From the NCBI GenBank assembly GCA_009692745.1, contig SHYO01000004.1, positions 1-55,430 of the forward strand: a DNA stretch of 55,430 nt, in the 5' to 3' direction. This document shows, in pieces, positions 1 to 9,099 of the stretch. The translations under genes were made by a program, and so were the position numbers. Position 1 is the stretch's first letter, and each line of letters starts with the position of its first letter. The notes beneath the pieces were generated by a model. That model was not told the origin of the DNA and made no database searches. It was given only the letters and a program-made list of their open reading frames with translations. The DNA comes from Chloroflexota bacterium. Lineage in GTDB: Bacteria; Chloroflexota; Anaerolineae; Epilineales; SHYO01.

Positions 1-125
1 ATAGCATCCACAGTGCCGAATAGAGAAGCTACATGTTTGATACCCTTGAAGCCGGAAAGTCCGTTAACCACATCCTGAGACTTCTCGGGTTCACAAGTGA
101 TAAACACATATGCACCGACAGACAT
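1..125 (-). CDS. Lrp/AsnC ligand-binding (RAM) domain protein, partial at window edge
   Basis: Reverse-strand translation from ATG at 125: MSVGAYVFITCEPEKSQDVVNGLSGFKGIKHVASLFGTVDA..., typical of stand-alone Lrp/AsnC ligand-binding domain proteins; runs off the left edge. Confidence 0.7.
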   Translation of the reverse strand, partial: MSVGAYVFITCEPEKSQDVVNGLSGFKGIKHVASLFGTVDA

Positions 126-240
126 TGCATCCCTCCATCTCAGGTTGGCCTACATGGTATGGTAGTGCTATGACTGGCGGGGTGCATGGATCATTTTTCA
201 ACTTATCCTGCGCCAGACATAGCCCGCCGTTCGTTAAATG

Positions 241-627
241 TTATCCCAAGGACTCCAGGTAAGCGGCATAATCATCTGCCGAAAGCAGATTTTGCAGCTC
301 ACCCATATCCTTGACTTCGACGACTATCATCCACCCTTCCCCGTAAGGATCCTGATTTACCAGCTCCGGAGAATCCTCCAGGCCGGGATTTGTCTCCACC
401 ACCTTGCCGGTCACGGGGCTGAACAGATCTGAAGCCGCTTTGACAGACTCCACGACACCGAAGGTCTGCTTGAGCGTGATCTGTTTACCGACTGAGGGCA
501 ATTCTACATATACCACATCTCCAAGTTGTTCTTGAGCGTATTCTGTTATGCCTACCCGGACACGATTGCCGTCCAACTTGGCCCACTCGTGATCCCTGGT
601 AAAACGATACTCCTTGGGTAAAGACAT
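241..627 (-). CDS. gcvH: Glycine cleavage system H protein
   Basis: 128 aa; RFTRDHEWAKLDG..VRVGITEYAQEQLGDVVYVELP and lipoyl-lysine context FGVVESVKAASDLFSPVTGKVVE. Confidence 0.97.
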   Translation of the reverse strand: MSLPKEYRFTRDHEWAKLDGNRVRVGITEYAQEQLGDVVYVELPSVGKQITLKQTFGVVESVKAASDLFSPVTGKVVETNPGLEDSPELVNQDPYGEGWMIVVEVKDMGELQNLLSADDYAAYLESLG

Positions 628-736
628 TAGGGTTAGATCTCCTTTTTATGCATGATGTGAAGTCGCCTGGTGGGCGTTACACCTGATAGAGCGCCCAACT
701 TCACAAGTGTCCCCACCACTCTGGTGGGACCGCCCG

Positions 737-2125
737 CTAAATGTGAATGGCAGCACCTTCCACAGCAAGAGCGGCTTCAAAGTTGGCCTCAGACAGGGTT
801 GGATGTGCGTGTATCGTATGTCCAATTTCTATGTCTGTCAACTCATTGGTGCGCGCCAACACGAATTCAGCAATCAATTCGGTGGCTTCGGGTCCAACGA
901 TATGCACGCCCAGGATCTCGCCGTATTTTTCACCCGCTACAATTTTCACTATACCTTCGTAGTCGCCAATGGCGATAGCCTTGCCCACACCACGGAAGGG
1001 CATCTTCCCAACTTTGACCTGGTAACCGGCTTCCCGCGCCTTCGCCTCTGTCATACCGACACTGGCAACCTGAGGATGGCAATAGGTGCAAGCCGGGATA
1101 TTCAGCGGATCGATGGGCTGCACCGGCCGGCCGGCAATATGGTCCACGGCAATGTGAGCTTCCATCATGCCCTTGTGGGCCAGCAAAGCCCCTCCCACAA
1201 TATCGCCGATGGCATAAATGCCGGGGACGCTGGTACGCAGATACCCGTCCACCTTAATGAAACCCCGTTCTGTATGAACCCCGGCCTGTTCCAAACCAAG
1301 ATTGGCGCTGTTGGGAACACGCCCTATGGCGATCAAAACCTGATCGGCTTCCAACTTTTGCTGGCCGTTTTCGCCACTGACCGTCACAGCAACCCCGGTT
1401 TCAGTGGTACTGACATTTTCTACGCGAGTTTTGACATGGATCTTGATGCCTTGTTTGGTAAAGCTGCGATGCAGCACCTCGGCGATCTCCTCATCTTCCA
1501 GCGGCAGGATATGAGGCAACATTTCTACCAGGGTAACATCGGTGCCGTAGGCGCTGAAGATGGAGGCAAATTCCACCCCGATGGCCCCGGTACCTACGAT
1601 GATAATACTCGCAGGCGCCTCGGTTAGCATGACAGCTTCGTTGCTCGTCAGGATTCTTTTGCCGTCAATCTCGACGCCAGGGAGATTGCGCGAGCTGGAG
1701 CCGGTGGCTATAATAATGTTTTTCGCGACATAATGCTGGCCCGAGGGTTGGACCTCGATTTCATTGGCAGAAACTAACCGGGCTGTCCCCTCAATGACAT
1801 CACATTTATTTTTGCGCAGCAAACCTTTCACCCCGGTAGTTAGGCGTTTGACGGCCTGGCGGCTGCGTTTTTGGGCAACACTATAATCGGCCTTGAAATC
1901 CGAAAAGTGCAATCCGTACTCATCACCCCGCTGTTTGATAGTATCTACAAGATAGGCGCTATCCAGCAAAGCTTTGCTAGGGATGCAGCCCCAGTTCAAA
2001 CAGACGCCACCCACCTCTGCCTTTTCCACCACGGCAGCCTTAATACCAAGCTGCCCCGCCCGGATGCCGGCCACATATCCACCCGGCCCAGCGCCGATGA
2101 TCAAAAGATCATAATTATCACTCAC
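737..2125 (-). CDS. lpdA: Dihydrolipoyl dehydrogenase
   Basis: 462 aa; FAD motif GAGPGGYVAGIRAGQLG, redox disulfide GGVCLNWGCIPSKALL, C-terminal HAHPTLSE. Confidence 0.97.
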   Translation of the reverse strand: MSDNYDLLIIGAGPGGYVAGIRAGQLGIKAAVVEKAEVGGVCLNWGCIPSKALLDSAYLVDTIKQRGDEYGLHFSDFKADYSVAQKRSRQAVKRLTTGVKGLLRKNKCDVIEGTARLVSANEIEVQPSGQHYVAKNIIIATGSSSRNLPGVEIDGKRILTSNEAVMLTEAPASIIIVGTGAIGVEFASIFSAYGTDVTLVEMLPHILPLEDEEIAEVLHRSFTKQGIKIHVKTRVENVSTTETGVAVTVSGENGQQKLEADQVLIAIGRVPNSANLGLEQAGVHTERGFIKVDGYLRTSVPGIYAIGDIVGGALLAHKGMMEAHIAVDHIAGRPVQPIDPLNIPACTYCHPQVASVGMTEAKAREAGYQVKVGKMPFRGVGKAIAIGDYEGIVKIVAGEKYGEILGVHIVGPEATELIAEFVLARTNELTDIEIGHTIHAHPTLSEANFEAALAVEGAAIHI

Positions 2126-2143
2126 TGAGACCTCCTTACCACT

Positions 2144-3238
2144 TTAAACTATCTCCATCTGGGGTTGAGTCAGGCTGTTTATTACTCCACTTTGAGCGAG
2201 ATGATGCATAACGCTGATACGTGCCGCCAGATCTGCCGCGATGGATTGCAGTGCTTTGCCGGCGCGGCTTTCAGGAGCGCGGACGACAATAGGTATACCG
2301 GCATCGCCACCTATCCTGACGCCAGATTCCAGGGGAATCTCTCCCAAGAAAGGCACATCAAACTCCTTGGCTGTGCGCTCCCCGCCGCCGTGCCCGAAGA
2401 TGTCAATGCGCTCATCACAATTCGGGCAATAGAAGCCGCTCATATTCTCGATGATCCCCAGAATCGGGACTTCCATACGCTCAAACATGGCGATGCCCTT
2501 CACCACGTCCGCCAAAGCGACTTCCTGGGGTGTGGTAACGATCACAGCGCCTGTCAGGGGCAACATCTGGCAGAGAGAGATATGCACATCTCCGGTGCCT
2601 GGAGGCAAATCCACCAGTAAATAATCTAATTCCCCCCAACGCACACCGTTCAGAAACTGGTGTAGTGCCTTTTGTAACATCGGGCCACGCCAGATTATCG
2701 CCTGCTTGGCTTCGGCGATAAAGCCCATAGAGATCACTTCGACCCCGAAAGCCTGCAGGGGCATCATTTTACCGTCTAGGGGCGTTGGCTTCCGGCCGGC
2801 TAAACCCACCATCAGAGGCACGTTCGGACCGTAAATATCAGCATCCAATAACCCGACCTTGGCGCCTGTGCGAGAGAGAGCCACGGCCAGGTTTACCGCA
2901 ACGGTGGATTTTCCGACGCCGCCCTTGCCGGAGGCAACAGCGATCGCATTCCGTATTTTGAGATCGGCAATCTGACCCAGGCGCTTATCTGCGGAGACAA
3001 TGGCATCCATGACGATATTGACTTCGGTAACGCCGGGTAAAGCAGCAACCACCTGGCGGGCTGCCGTTTCAAGGCGATCACGCATGGGACACGCAGGCGT
3101 GGTCAGGGTAAAGCGAAAACGGACGATGCCGTCACACTCAGCGATATCCTTTACCATACCAAGGGTGACGATATCTTTATGCAACTCGGGATCTGCCACT
3201 GTGGACAGGGCCGAGAGAATTTCATCGATAGTTGGCAT
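2144..3238 (-). CDS. Mrp/NBP35-family Fe-S carrier ATPase with N-terminal MIP18/DUF59 domain
   Basis: ASGKGGVGKSTVAVNLAVAL Walker A, DADIYGPNVP; N-terminal MPTIDEILSALSTVADPELHKDIVTLGMV. Start placed at 3238, because the ORF-track start at 3292 lies inside a 13-bp inverted repeat. Confidence 0.93.
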   Translation of the reverse strand: MPTIDEILSALSTVADPELHKDIVTLGMVKDIAECDGIVRFRFTLTTPACPMRDRLETAARQVVAALPGVTEVNIVMDAIVSADKRLGQIADLKIRNAIAVASGKGGVGKSTVAVNLAVALSRTGAKVGLLDADIYGPNVPLMVGLAGRKPTPLDGKMMPLQAFGVEVISMGFIAEAKQAIIWRGPMLQKALHQFLNGVRWGELDYLLVDLPPGTGDVHISLCQMLPLTGAVIVTTPQEVALADVVKGIAMFERMEVPILGIIENMSGFYCPNCDERIDIFGHGGGERTAKEFDVPFLGEIPLESGVRIGGDAGIPIVVRAPESRAGKALQSIAADLAARISVMHHLAQSGVINSLTQPQMEIV

Positions 3239-3274
3239 GCAAACCTCCCGTGGAACACGTAAAAGTATACAGCA

Positions 3275-3305
3275 TGTTGCGTGGGACGTCATGTCCCACG
3301 CAACA
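3275..3305. repeat. Perfect 13-bp inverted repeat (tgttgcgtgggac-gtcat-gtcccacgcaaca)
   Basis: Read directly; intergenic between the Hdr-like gene and the mrp start. Confidence 0.9.
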
Positions 3306-3375
3306 GATCCAGCGATGGCCGCTGTTATTCACTCCTAAGTATATCATCATTTCAACTTAACCCAGCGTCAAATTA

Positions 3376-5544
3376 TCACACCATATTTTCTGCCACAATC
3401 TCCGAAATATCTTTGACCTGGATGCGATCCTCTACGCCTTTGACCTTGCGGGCATCCTCCATCATACTCATACAGAAGGGGCAGGCAACACCCACAACAT
3501 CCGGGTTGACAGAGATGGCCTCATCCATACGAATCTGATTGATGCGCGTCTTGCCTGGCACTTCCATCCACATATGGCCGCCGCCACCACCACAACAGAA
3601 ACCCTTCTCGCGGGAGCGCGGCATCTCGACCAACTCGATATTGCCGCTGGCAACGAGAGCTTGTCGCGGTGCATCAAAGACATTGTTGTACCGCCCCAGA
3701 TAGCAAGAATCATGGAAGGTAATACGGCGCGAGACATCCGGGCTTTTGAGCTTGACCCGGCCCTGGCTAATCAATTCGCTGATGACCTGGCTGTGGTGTA
3801 CCGCAGAGTAATTGCCACCGAACTGGGGATACTCGTTTTTCAGCACATTGAAACAGTGGGGACACTGGGTAATGACCTTGTCGAACTGGTATTGAGCCAG
3901 GCTTTCGATATTCCCCTGAGCCAGCATCTGGAAGAGGTACTCATTCCCCAGACGGCGGGCTGGGTCGCCGTTACAGGTCTCTTCAGCCATAACGGCAAAA
4001 TCCACTCCGGCAGCTTTAAGAATCTTGACCACAGCGCGAGCCACCGTTTGGTTGCGGCGGTCGTAAGAAGCGGCACACCCTACCCAATATAGGTATTCGA
4101 CCCTTTTGCCGGGCTCCAGGAAGGGCACATCCATATCTTCCAGCCAGTTGTGCCGATCGGCAGCCGGATAGCCCCAGGGGTTTCCCTGCCGCTCGATGAA
4201 CTGCAGGGCGCCGGCAGAAGTTTGGGGCATCTCACCTTCCGAAAGGGCCAGGTAGCGGCGCATATCCACAATGTCCTGTACGATCTCGATCAGCACCGGA
4301 CACTCGTAAACGCAGGCCAGACAGGTAGTACAGGCCCACAACTCGTCGGGCTGGATAATAGCGCCCTCCTCAGCGATGAGCGGCAAACCGTAGAAAGCCT
4401 CCACCGGACTCTCGCTGGTGACCTGATCTATCACAGCCATGCTGTGGTTGTTGCCGGCTGCTGTGCCATTGGATAGCTGCGCTTGGAGGGTTTTGTTGAG
4501 CTTAACCACCACCGCCTTCGGTGAGAGCAATGTCCCCGCTGCAGTGGCAGGGCAGGCGGCGGTACAGCGGCCACAGTAGGTACAGGCTGCCATCCCCAAC
4601 CGCTGTTTCGCGGTAAAATCGGCCAGATTCCCGGCGCCAAAGGTCTCCTGCTCTTCAAGGTTGAGGATGGGATCCAGCACTCCCTGGGGTTTAAAGGGGG
4701 CCATAAAGATATTAGCAGGGGAGGAGACGATATGCAGCAGGTTACTGAGGGGGATGGTCACAAAAAAGAGGCCCACCACACCAAAGTGCATAATCCACCA
4801 GTTCAAGTGCAACGCGCGCAGAAAATTATCGCCCAGGGGCATCAACAAGAAGCTGAGGGCATATCCTACTGGAGACCAGGCAGCCCACCAGGGCCTGGTC
4901 ACTGCCAGGCGCAGCGCTTCTACAAAAAAGCCAGAAACATTTATGCCCAGCAGGAGCAATAAGGTAAAGGCGAAGGCCCGTTCCTCCTGCAAGCGCTGCC
5001 AGCGATGAGCGCTGGGTATAGCGTAGCGGCGCCACAAACCAATGGTTAAGCCCACGATAAACAGCAACCCGAAAATGTCCAGAATCAACTCATAAAAGAG
5101 GTAAAAGTTTCCTTGCAGGATTTTGACATTAAAAATCAGCACACCAACATCGTAGTCAACCGTCGCCAAAATAGTACCAATTAATAAAATAATGAAGCCC
5201 CAGGTCATGTTCAAATGCATGAATCCTGAGGTCAATTGGCGAGTGATACGTCGCTGTCGTAAAGCCAGATCCCAGAGGCGGGCCAGCCGTGCCCCCACCC
5301 GATCGGGCCATTTCAATTTACTTTCCGCCCAATATGAGGCTTTATCCTCCTTAACAGCTACAGCATGCGGTGCAGCTTCTGGCTTACTCGCCCCCGCGGT
5401 ACTCCAGATAATTACCTGAATGTAGCGAATGATCTGGTATGCCATGATCCCCAAGGACAAAAACATCGTGACATACAATAAGACCACCGCCGATTCAGGC
5501 ACGTTCCAATACGTGGGACGGGCTGGAATATCTAGAGGAGGCAT
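3376..5544 (-). CDS. Membrane-bound heterodisulfide-reductase-like (Fe-S) oxidoreductase: NarI-like membrane domain, 2x[4Fe-4S], two CCG domains (EMO/HdrDE-like)
   Basis: 722 aa; several TM helices with His residues, CTYCGRCTAACPA and CTTCLACVYECPV ferredoxin motifs, then CCG-type regions ETCNGDPARR and GFCCGGGGGHMW...ACPFC. Confidence 0.9.
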   Translation of the reverse strand: MPPLDIPARPTYWNVPESAVVLLYVTMFLSLGIMAYQIIRYIQVIIWSTAGASKPEAAPHAVAVKEDKASYWAESKLKWPDRVGARLARLWDLALRQRRITRQLTSGFMHLNMTWGFIILLIGTILATVDYDVGVLIFNVKILQGNFYLFYELILDIFGLLFIVGLTIGLWRRYAIPSAHRWQRLQEERAFAFTLLLLLGINVSGFFVEALRLAVTRPWWAAWSPVGYALSFLLMPLGDNFLRALHLNWWIMHFGVVGLFFVTIPLSNLLHIVSSPANIFMAPFKPQGVLDPILNLEEQETFGAGNLADFTAKQRLGMAACTYCGRCTAACPATAAGTLLSPKAVVVKLNKTLQAQLSNGTAAGNNHSMAVIDQVTSESPVEAFYGLPLIAEEGAIIQPDELWACTTCLACVYECPVLIEIVQDIVDMRRYLALSEGEMPQTSAGALQFIERQGNPWGYPAADRHNWLEDMDVPFLEPGKRVEYLYWVGCAASYDRRNQTVARAVVKILKAAGVDFAVMAEETCNGDPARRLGNEYLFQMLAQGNIESLAQYQFDKVITQCPHCFNVLKNEYPQFGGNYSAVHHSQVISELISQGRVKLKSPDVSRRITFHDSCYLGRYNNVFDAPRQALVASGNIELVEMPRSREKGFCCGGGGGHMWMEVPGKTRINQIRMDEAISVNPDVVGVACPFCMSMMEDARKVKGVEDRIQVKDISEIVAENMV

Positions 5545-5563
5545 AATGAGACCCTCTCTGTCT

Positions 5564-7039
5564 CTAATGCACCAGCGCTACCAGGGTTTGGGTCGTGATA
5601 GCCAATGTTTGATTGGTAAAGTCAATCAGATTTCCCGGGATAATCCCTAAGAGAACAGTACCAATCACGGCCAAAGCCAGGGCCGTTCTCACACCAGGTG
5701 TTAAATGCACCTGGGTGCCAAAATCATTGATAGGGTCACGCATATACATTAGGACAACCAGCCGCAGATAGTAGAATGCCGAAATCACACTAGTCAACAC
5801 AGCCACAATGAGCAATGTCCACAATCCTGCCTCAGCAGCAGCACTGAAGACGAAGATTTTACCCACCAGGCCGGCAGTCAAAGGCACTCCTGTTAAAGAC
5901 AGCATAAATACCGTCATGGCCAAAGCCAGCCAGGGTTGGCGGCTACTCAGACCGGCATAACTCTCGATGCTGTCAGCTTCCTCGCCCTTCTTGGAAAGGG
6001 CAATCATGATACCAAAGGCGCCCAGGTTGGTAAAAGCATAGGCCAGCAGATAGAAGAGCGCCCCTGCCACGCCCCGGTTATTCCCGGCAGCCAATCCCAC
6101 TAGAATATAACCTGCATGGGCAATACTGGAGTAAGCCAACAACCGCTTCAAGCTGGACTGTTGGATAGCCAGGAGATTCCCCACCACCAAAGTAGCAATC
6201 GCTAATAGGACCAGTGCTCCGGTCCAGTAACTGGCGATTTGGGGGAAAGCCACATACATGATCCGCAGCAAAGCTGCAAATCCACCCGCCTTAGCCCCCA
6301 CTGACATGTAGGCCGTGATCGGCGTAGGCGCTCCCTGGTACACATCGGGCGTCCACATATGGAACGGCACCGCCGCGACCTTAAATCCAAAACCCACCAG
6401 GATCAATATTAGACCACCCAGGGTCAGAGTGCTGGTAATTACCTGCACGTTCTGTAAAGCATCCCGAATCTTCAGTAAATCCGTGGAACCGGTGGCGCCA
6501 TAGGTCAAAGCAATGCCGTATACCAGGAAGCTAGAGGCCAGGGCGCCAAGGAGAAAATACTTCATAGCGGCTTCTTCTGACTGTACATCTGGCCGGGCAA
6601 AACCTGTCAGTACGTACAGAGGAATAGAGAGCAACTCCAATCCCAGAAACAGCATGATCAGGTTACGACCGGAGGCCAGCAACAATATACCCGTAATCGA
6701 GAAGAGCATCAGCGCAAAATATTCCGGCCGGAACAGATCTCGATCCACCAGGTAATCCGATGAAAGCAGTACCGCCAGAATGCCGGCGATCATAGCAATC
6801 ACCGTCACCACGATGGCAAAGTTATCCAGAACTACCATGCCGCTGAAGCCTTCAGCCCGGACATTCCATAGGGACAAGGCCGAGGCTCCGGTTACCAGCA
6901 GTCCTGCCACCGTCAGCCAACTAAGCCAGCGCTGGATACGCTCGCCAAAGAGCAAATCGACCAGCAAAATGAGGATAGCCCAAAGAGAAAGGATCAGTGC
7001 CGGGGTAAGCGCGGTAAAGTTATAATCTGGCAGGTTCAT
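5564..7039 (-). CDS. nuoN: NADH-quinone oxidoreductase subunit N
   Basis: 491 aa polytopic protein; AVPFHMWTPDVYQGAPTPITAYMSVGAKAGGFAALLR, LLAYSSIAHAGYILVGLAA. Confidence 0.96.
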   Translation of the reverse strand: MNLPDYNFTALTPALILSLWAILILLVDLLFGERIQRWLSWLTVAGLLVTGASALSLWNVRAEGFSGMVVLDNFAIVVTVIAMIAGILAVLLSSDYLVDRDLFRPEYFALMLFSITGILLLASGRNLIMLFLGLELLSIPLYVLTGFARPDVQSEEAAMKYFLLGALASSFLVYGIALTYGATGSTDLLKIRDALQNVQVITSTLTLGGLILILVGFGFKVAAVPFHMWTPDVYQGAPTPITAYMSVGAKAGGFAALLRIMYVAFPQIASYWTGALVLLAIATLVVGNLLAIQQSSLKRLLAYSSIAHAGYILVGLAAGNNRGVAGALFYLLAYAFTNLGAFGIMIALSKKGEEADSIESYAGLSSRQPWLALAMTVFMLSLTGVPLTAGLVGKIFVFSAAAEAGLWTLLIVAVLTSVISAFYYLRLVVLMYMRDPINDFGTQVHLTPGVRTALALAVIGTVLLGIIPGNLIDFTNQTLAITTQTLVALVH

Positions 7040-7042
7040 TGA

Positions 7043-7519
7043 TCAGCCCTTGTTTTCCTTTCCTGAGCGCAGGGTTTCGCGCCAGGTACGTATGTGTTCA
7101 CGGTGCTGTTTTTCATGGGTGATGACCAATCCCAGGCCACTGCCGCGCGTCCAGGGCGCAGGTAGCCTTTCTTCTGGCCAGGACATGATCGCTTCCACCA
7201 AAACCTGGCGGGTGCTATACAGCAAATCCAGTGCCTCTTTGAGGCTGGTATCACGCCAGCGACTGTGGGTCGTATCGTTAAATGGTTGGATAAATTCCGG
7301 GGCCAGAACATCGACGGGCTTTCCATCGCGCAACCTGGGAATGGCTTCGCGCACCGACCAATCCTCCCAGGCCATCAAATGGATCAGAAAATCCTTGGCC
7401 GACCATTCGCCGTTGACTGGGCGGGCCAACAAATCCGCTTCACTGACGCCGATCAGCAAACTGAGAGTTTGCTGGCGCTCCGCTGCTATGCGATTCAGAA
7501 AATTTTCTCGTTCGCTCAT
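7043..7519 (-). CDS. DinB/ClbS (DfsB)-family four-helix-bundle protein
   Basis: 158 aa; MSERENFLNRIAAERQQTLSLL..NGEWSAKDFLIHLMAWEDW..EEALDLL-like core and late His (HEKQHREHI). Tightly packed between nuoN and nuoM. Confidence 0.75.
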   Translation of the reverse strand: MSERENFLNRIAAERQQTLSLLIGVSEADLLARPVNGEWSAKDFLIHLMAWEDWSVREAIPRLRDGKPVDVLAPEFIQPFNDTTHSRWRDTSLKEALDLLYSTRQVLVEAIMSWPEERLPAPWTRGSGLGLVITHEKQHREHIRTWRETLRSGKENKG

Positions 7520-7550
7520 GAGTTGCGGTTCCTTGTATAACTAACTTGTA

Positions 7551-9092
7551 TCAAGGCAAGAACGGGAACTGAAGCGTGAGAGCCGCATGTTGGATCACCT
7601 GAGAGGCCAGGGATTGGGCCGCCGGTACTATAATATTCAGGAACAGAGCGGGATATAGCCCCAATACAAAGACCATAATGACGATAGGCACCAGACTCCA
7701 AATCTCGCGTCGATTCAAATCTCTAACAGCAGCATTGGCCGGATTCTTGATCTCCCCTGTGAAAATCTGTTGGTACATCCACAACAGATAGACGGCAGCC
7801 AGAATCATGCCGACAGTGGCAAAAGCGGCATAAATCCAGTTCGTAGCGAAGGCCCCCTGCAGGATCGCAAACTCACCAATGAACCCGTTTAAGCCCGGTA
7901 CAGCCAGGGAAGAGAGGGTAATAATCAGCATCAGAGCCGCATAGATAGGCATCGAAATCCCCAGGCCACCGAACTCTGACAGTAACCGGGTGTGACGCCG
8001 TTCGTAAATTACGCCGACCAACATAAAGAGCGCCCCGGTGCTCAAGCCATGATTGACCATTTGTAGTACAGCGCCGGAGATGCCGAGAGGGTTTAGCGAA
8101 AATATCCCCAGGACTACAAATCCCATATGGCTGACGGATGAATAGGCAACCAGCCGCTTGAGATCCTTCTGCGCAAAAGAAACCAAGGCGCCATAGATGA
8201 TCCCAATGATCGCCAAGATCGCGATGGCAGGCGCCAGGGTACGCGCCGCATCAGGAAAAAGGCCCAGGTTGTAGCGCAGCATCCCATAACCGCCCAGCTT
8301 CAACAGCACGCCCGCCAAGATGACCGACCCCGGCGTGGGAGCCTCGGTATGGGCATCGGGTAACCAGGTGTGCAGGGGCCACAAGGGAACTTTGATGGCG
8401 AAAGCCAGGAAGAAAGCCAGGAATAACCAGATTTGGGCTGCCGGATCGAGCTTGAGACCGGCCTTCAAGGCCAAAAGGTCGAAGGTATATTGCCCGGTCT
8501 GGTTGGCATGAATCACGACCAGGGCCAGGATGGCAATTAGCATAAGCAAACTACCCACGGCAGTATATAGGAAAAACTTTATAGCCGCGTAGACCCGCCG
8601 GTCGCTACCCCAGATACCAATTAAGAGGATCATGGGGATCAGGGTAAACTCCCAGAAGAGGTAAAAAAGGAAGAGGTCGAGGGCGACGAATACGCCCAAC
8701 ATGCCGGTCTCCAGCAGCAGCATCAAAATCAGGAATTCCTTTTGCCGCTTTTCTATACTGGTCCACCCGGAGAGCAAGGCCAGGGGTGTCAGGAAGGTAG
8801 TAAGCAGGATAAGAGGGAGACTAATACCGTCAACCCCGATATGAAAATGGATGCCCCACGGGATAATCCAGAGGACATCCGTTACAAAGCTCATATCCCC
8901 GCTGCCAAATCCCGCGCCGGTTTGGAAGGTGAGCAGCAGAGGAAGAGAGAGCAAGAAGGTGAACACCGAGAAGCCCAAAGCGGTCCAGCGCAATACCGCC
9001 GGGTTGCGGCGCGATGGCTGGTTATCCATCAACAGCAGCACCAGCGCCCCAACCAAAGGCAGAAAGGTGACGGCCAGTAATGTCATATTCAT
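7551..9092 (-). CDS. nuoM: NADH-quinone oxidoreductase subunit M
   Basis: 513 aa; VPLWPLHTWLPDAHTEAPTPGSVILAGVLLKLGGYG, LVAYSSVSHMGFVVLG. Confidence 0.97.
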   Translation of the reverse strand: MNMTLLAVTFLPLVGALVLLLMDNQPSRRNPAVLRWTALGFSVFTFLLSLPLLLTFQTGAGFGSGDMSFVTDVLWIIPWGIHFHIGVDGISLPLILLTTFLTPLALLSGWTSIEKRQKEFLILMLLLETGMLGVFVALDLFLFYLFWEFTLIPMILLIGIWGSDRRVYAAIKFFLYTAVGSLLMLIAILALVVIHANQTGQYTFDLLALKAGLKLDPAAQIWLFLAFFLAFAIKVPLWPLHTWLPDAHTEAPTPGSVILAGVLLKLGGYGMLRYNLGLFPDAARTLAPAIAILAIIGIIYGALVSFAQKDLKRLVAYSSVSHMGFVVLGIFSLNPLGISGAVLQMVNHGLSTGALFMLVGVIYERRHTRLLSEFGGLGISMPIYAALMLIITLSSLAVPGLNGFIGEFAILQGAFATNWIYAAFATVGMILAAVYLLWMYQQIFTGEIKNPANAAVRDLNRREIWSLVPIVIMVFVLGLYPALFLNIIVPAAQSLASQVIQHAALTLQFPFLP

Positions 9093-9099
9093 AATTAGA

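Noticed and set aside
707-1627. 306-aa plus-strand ORF opposite lpdA
   Set aside because: Shadow ORF antisense to a confidently identified lpdA; composition not protein-like.
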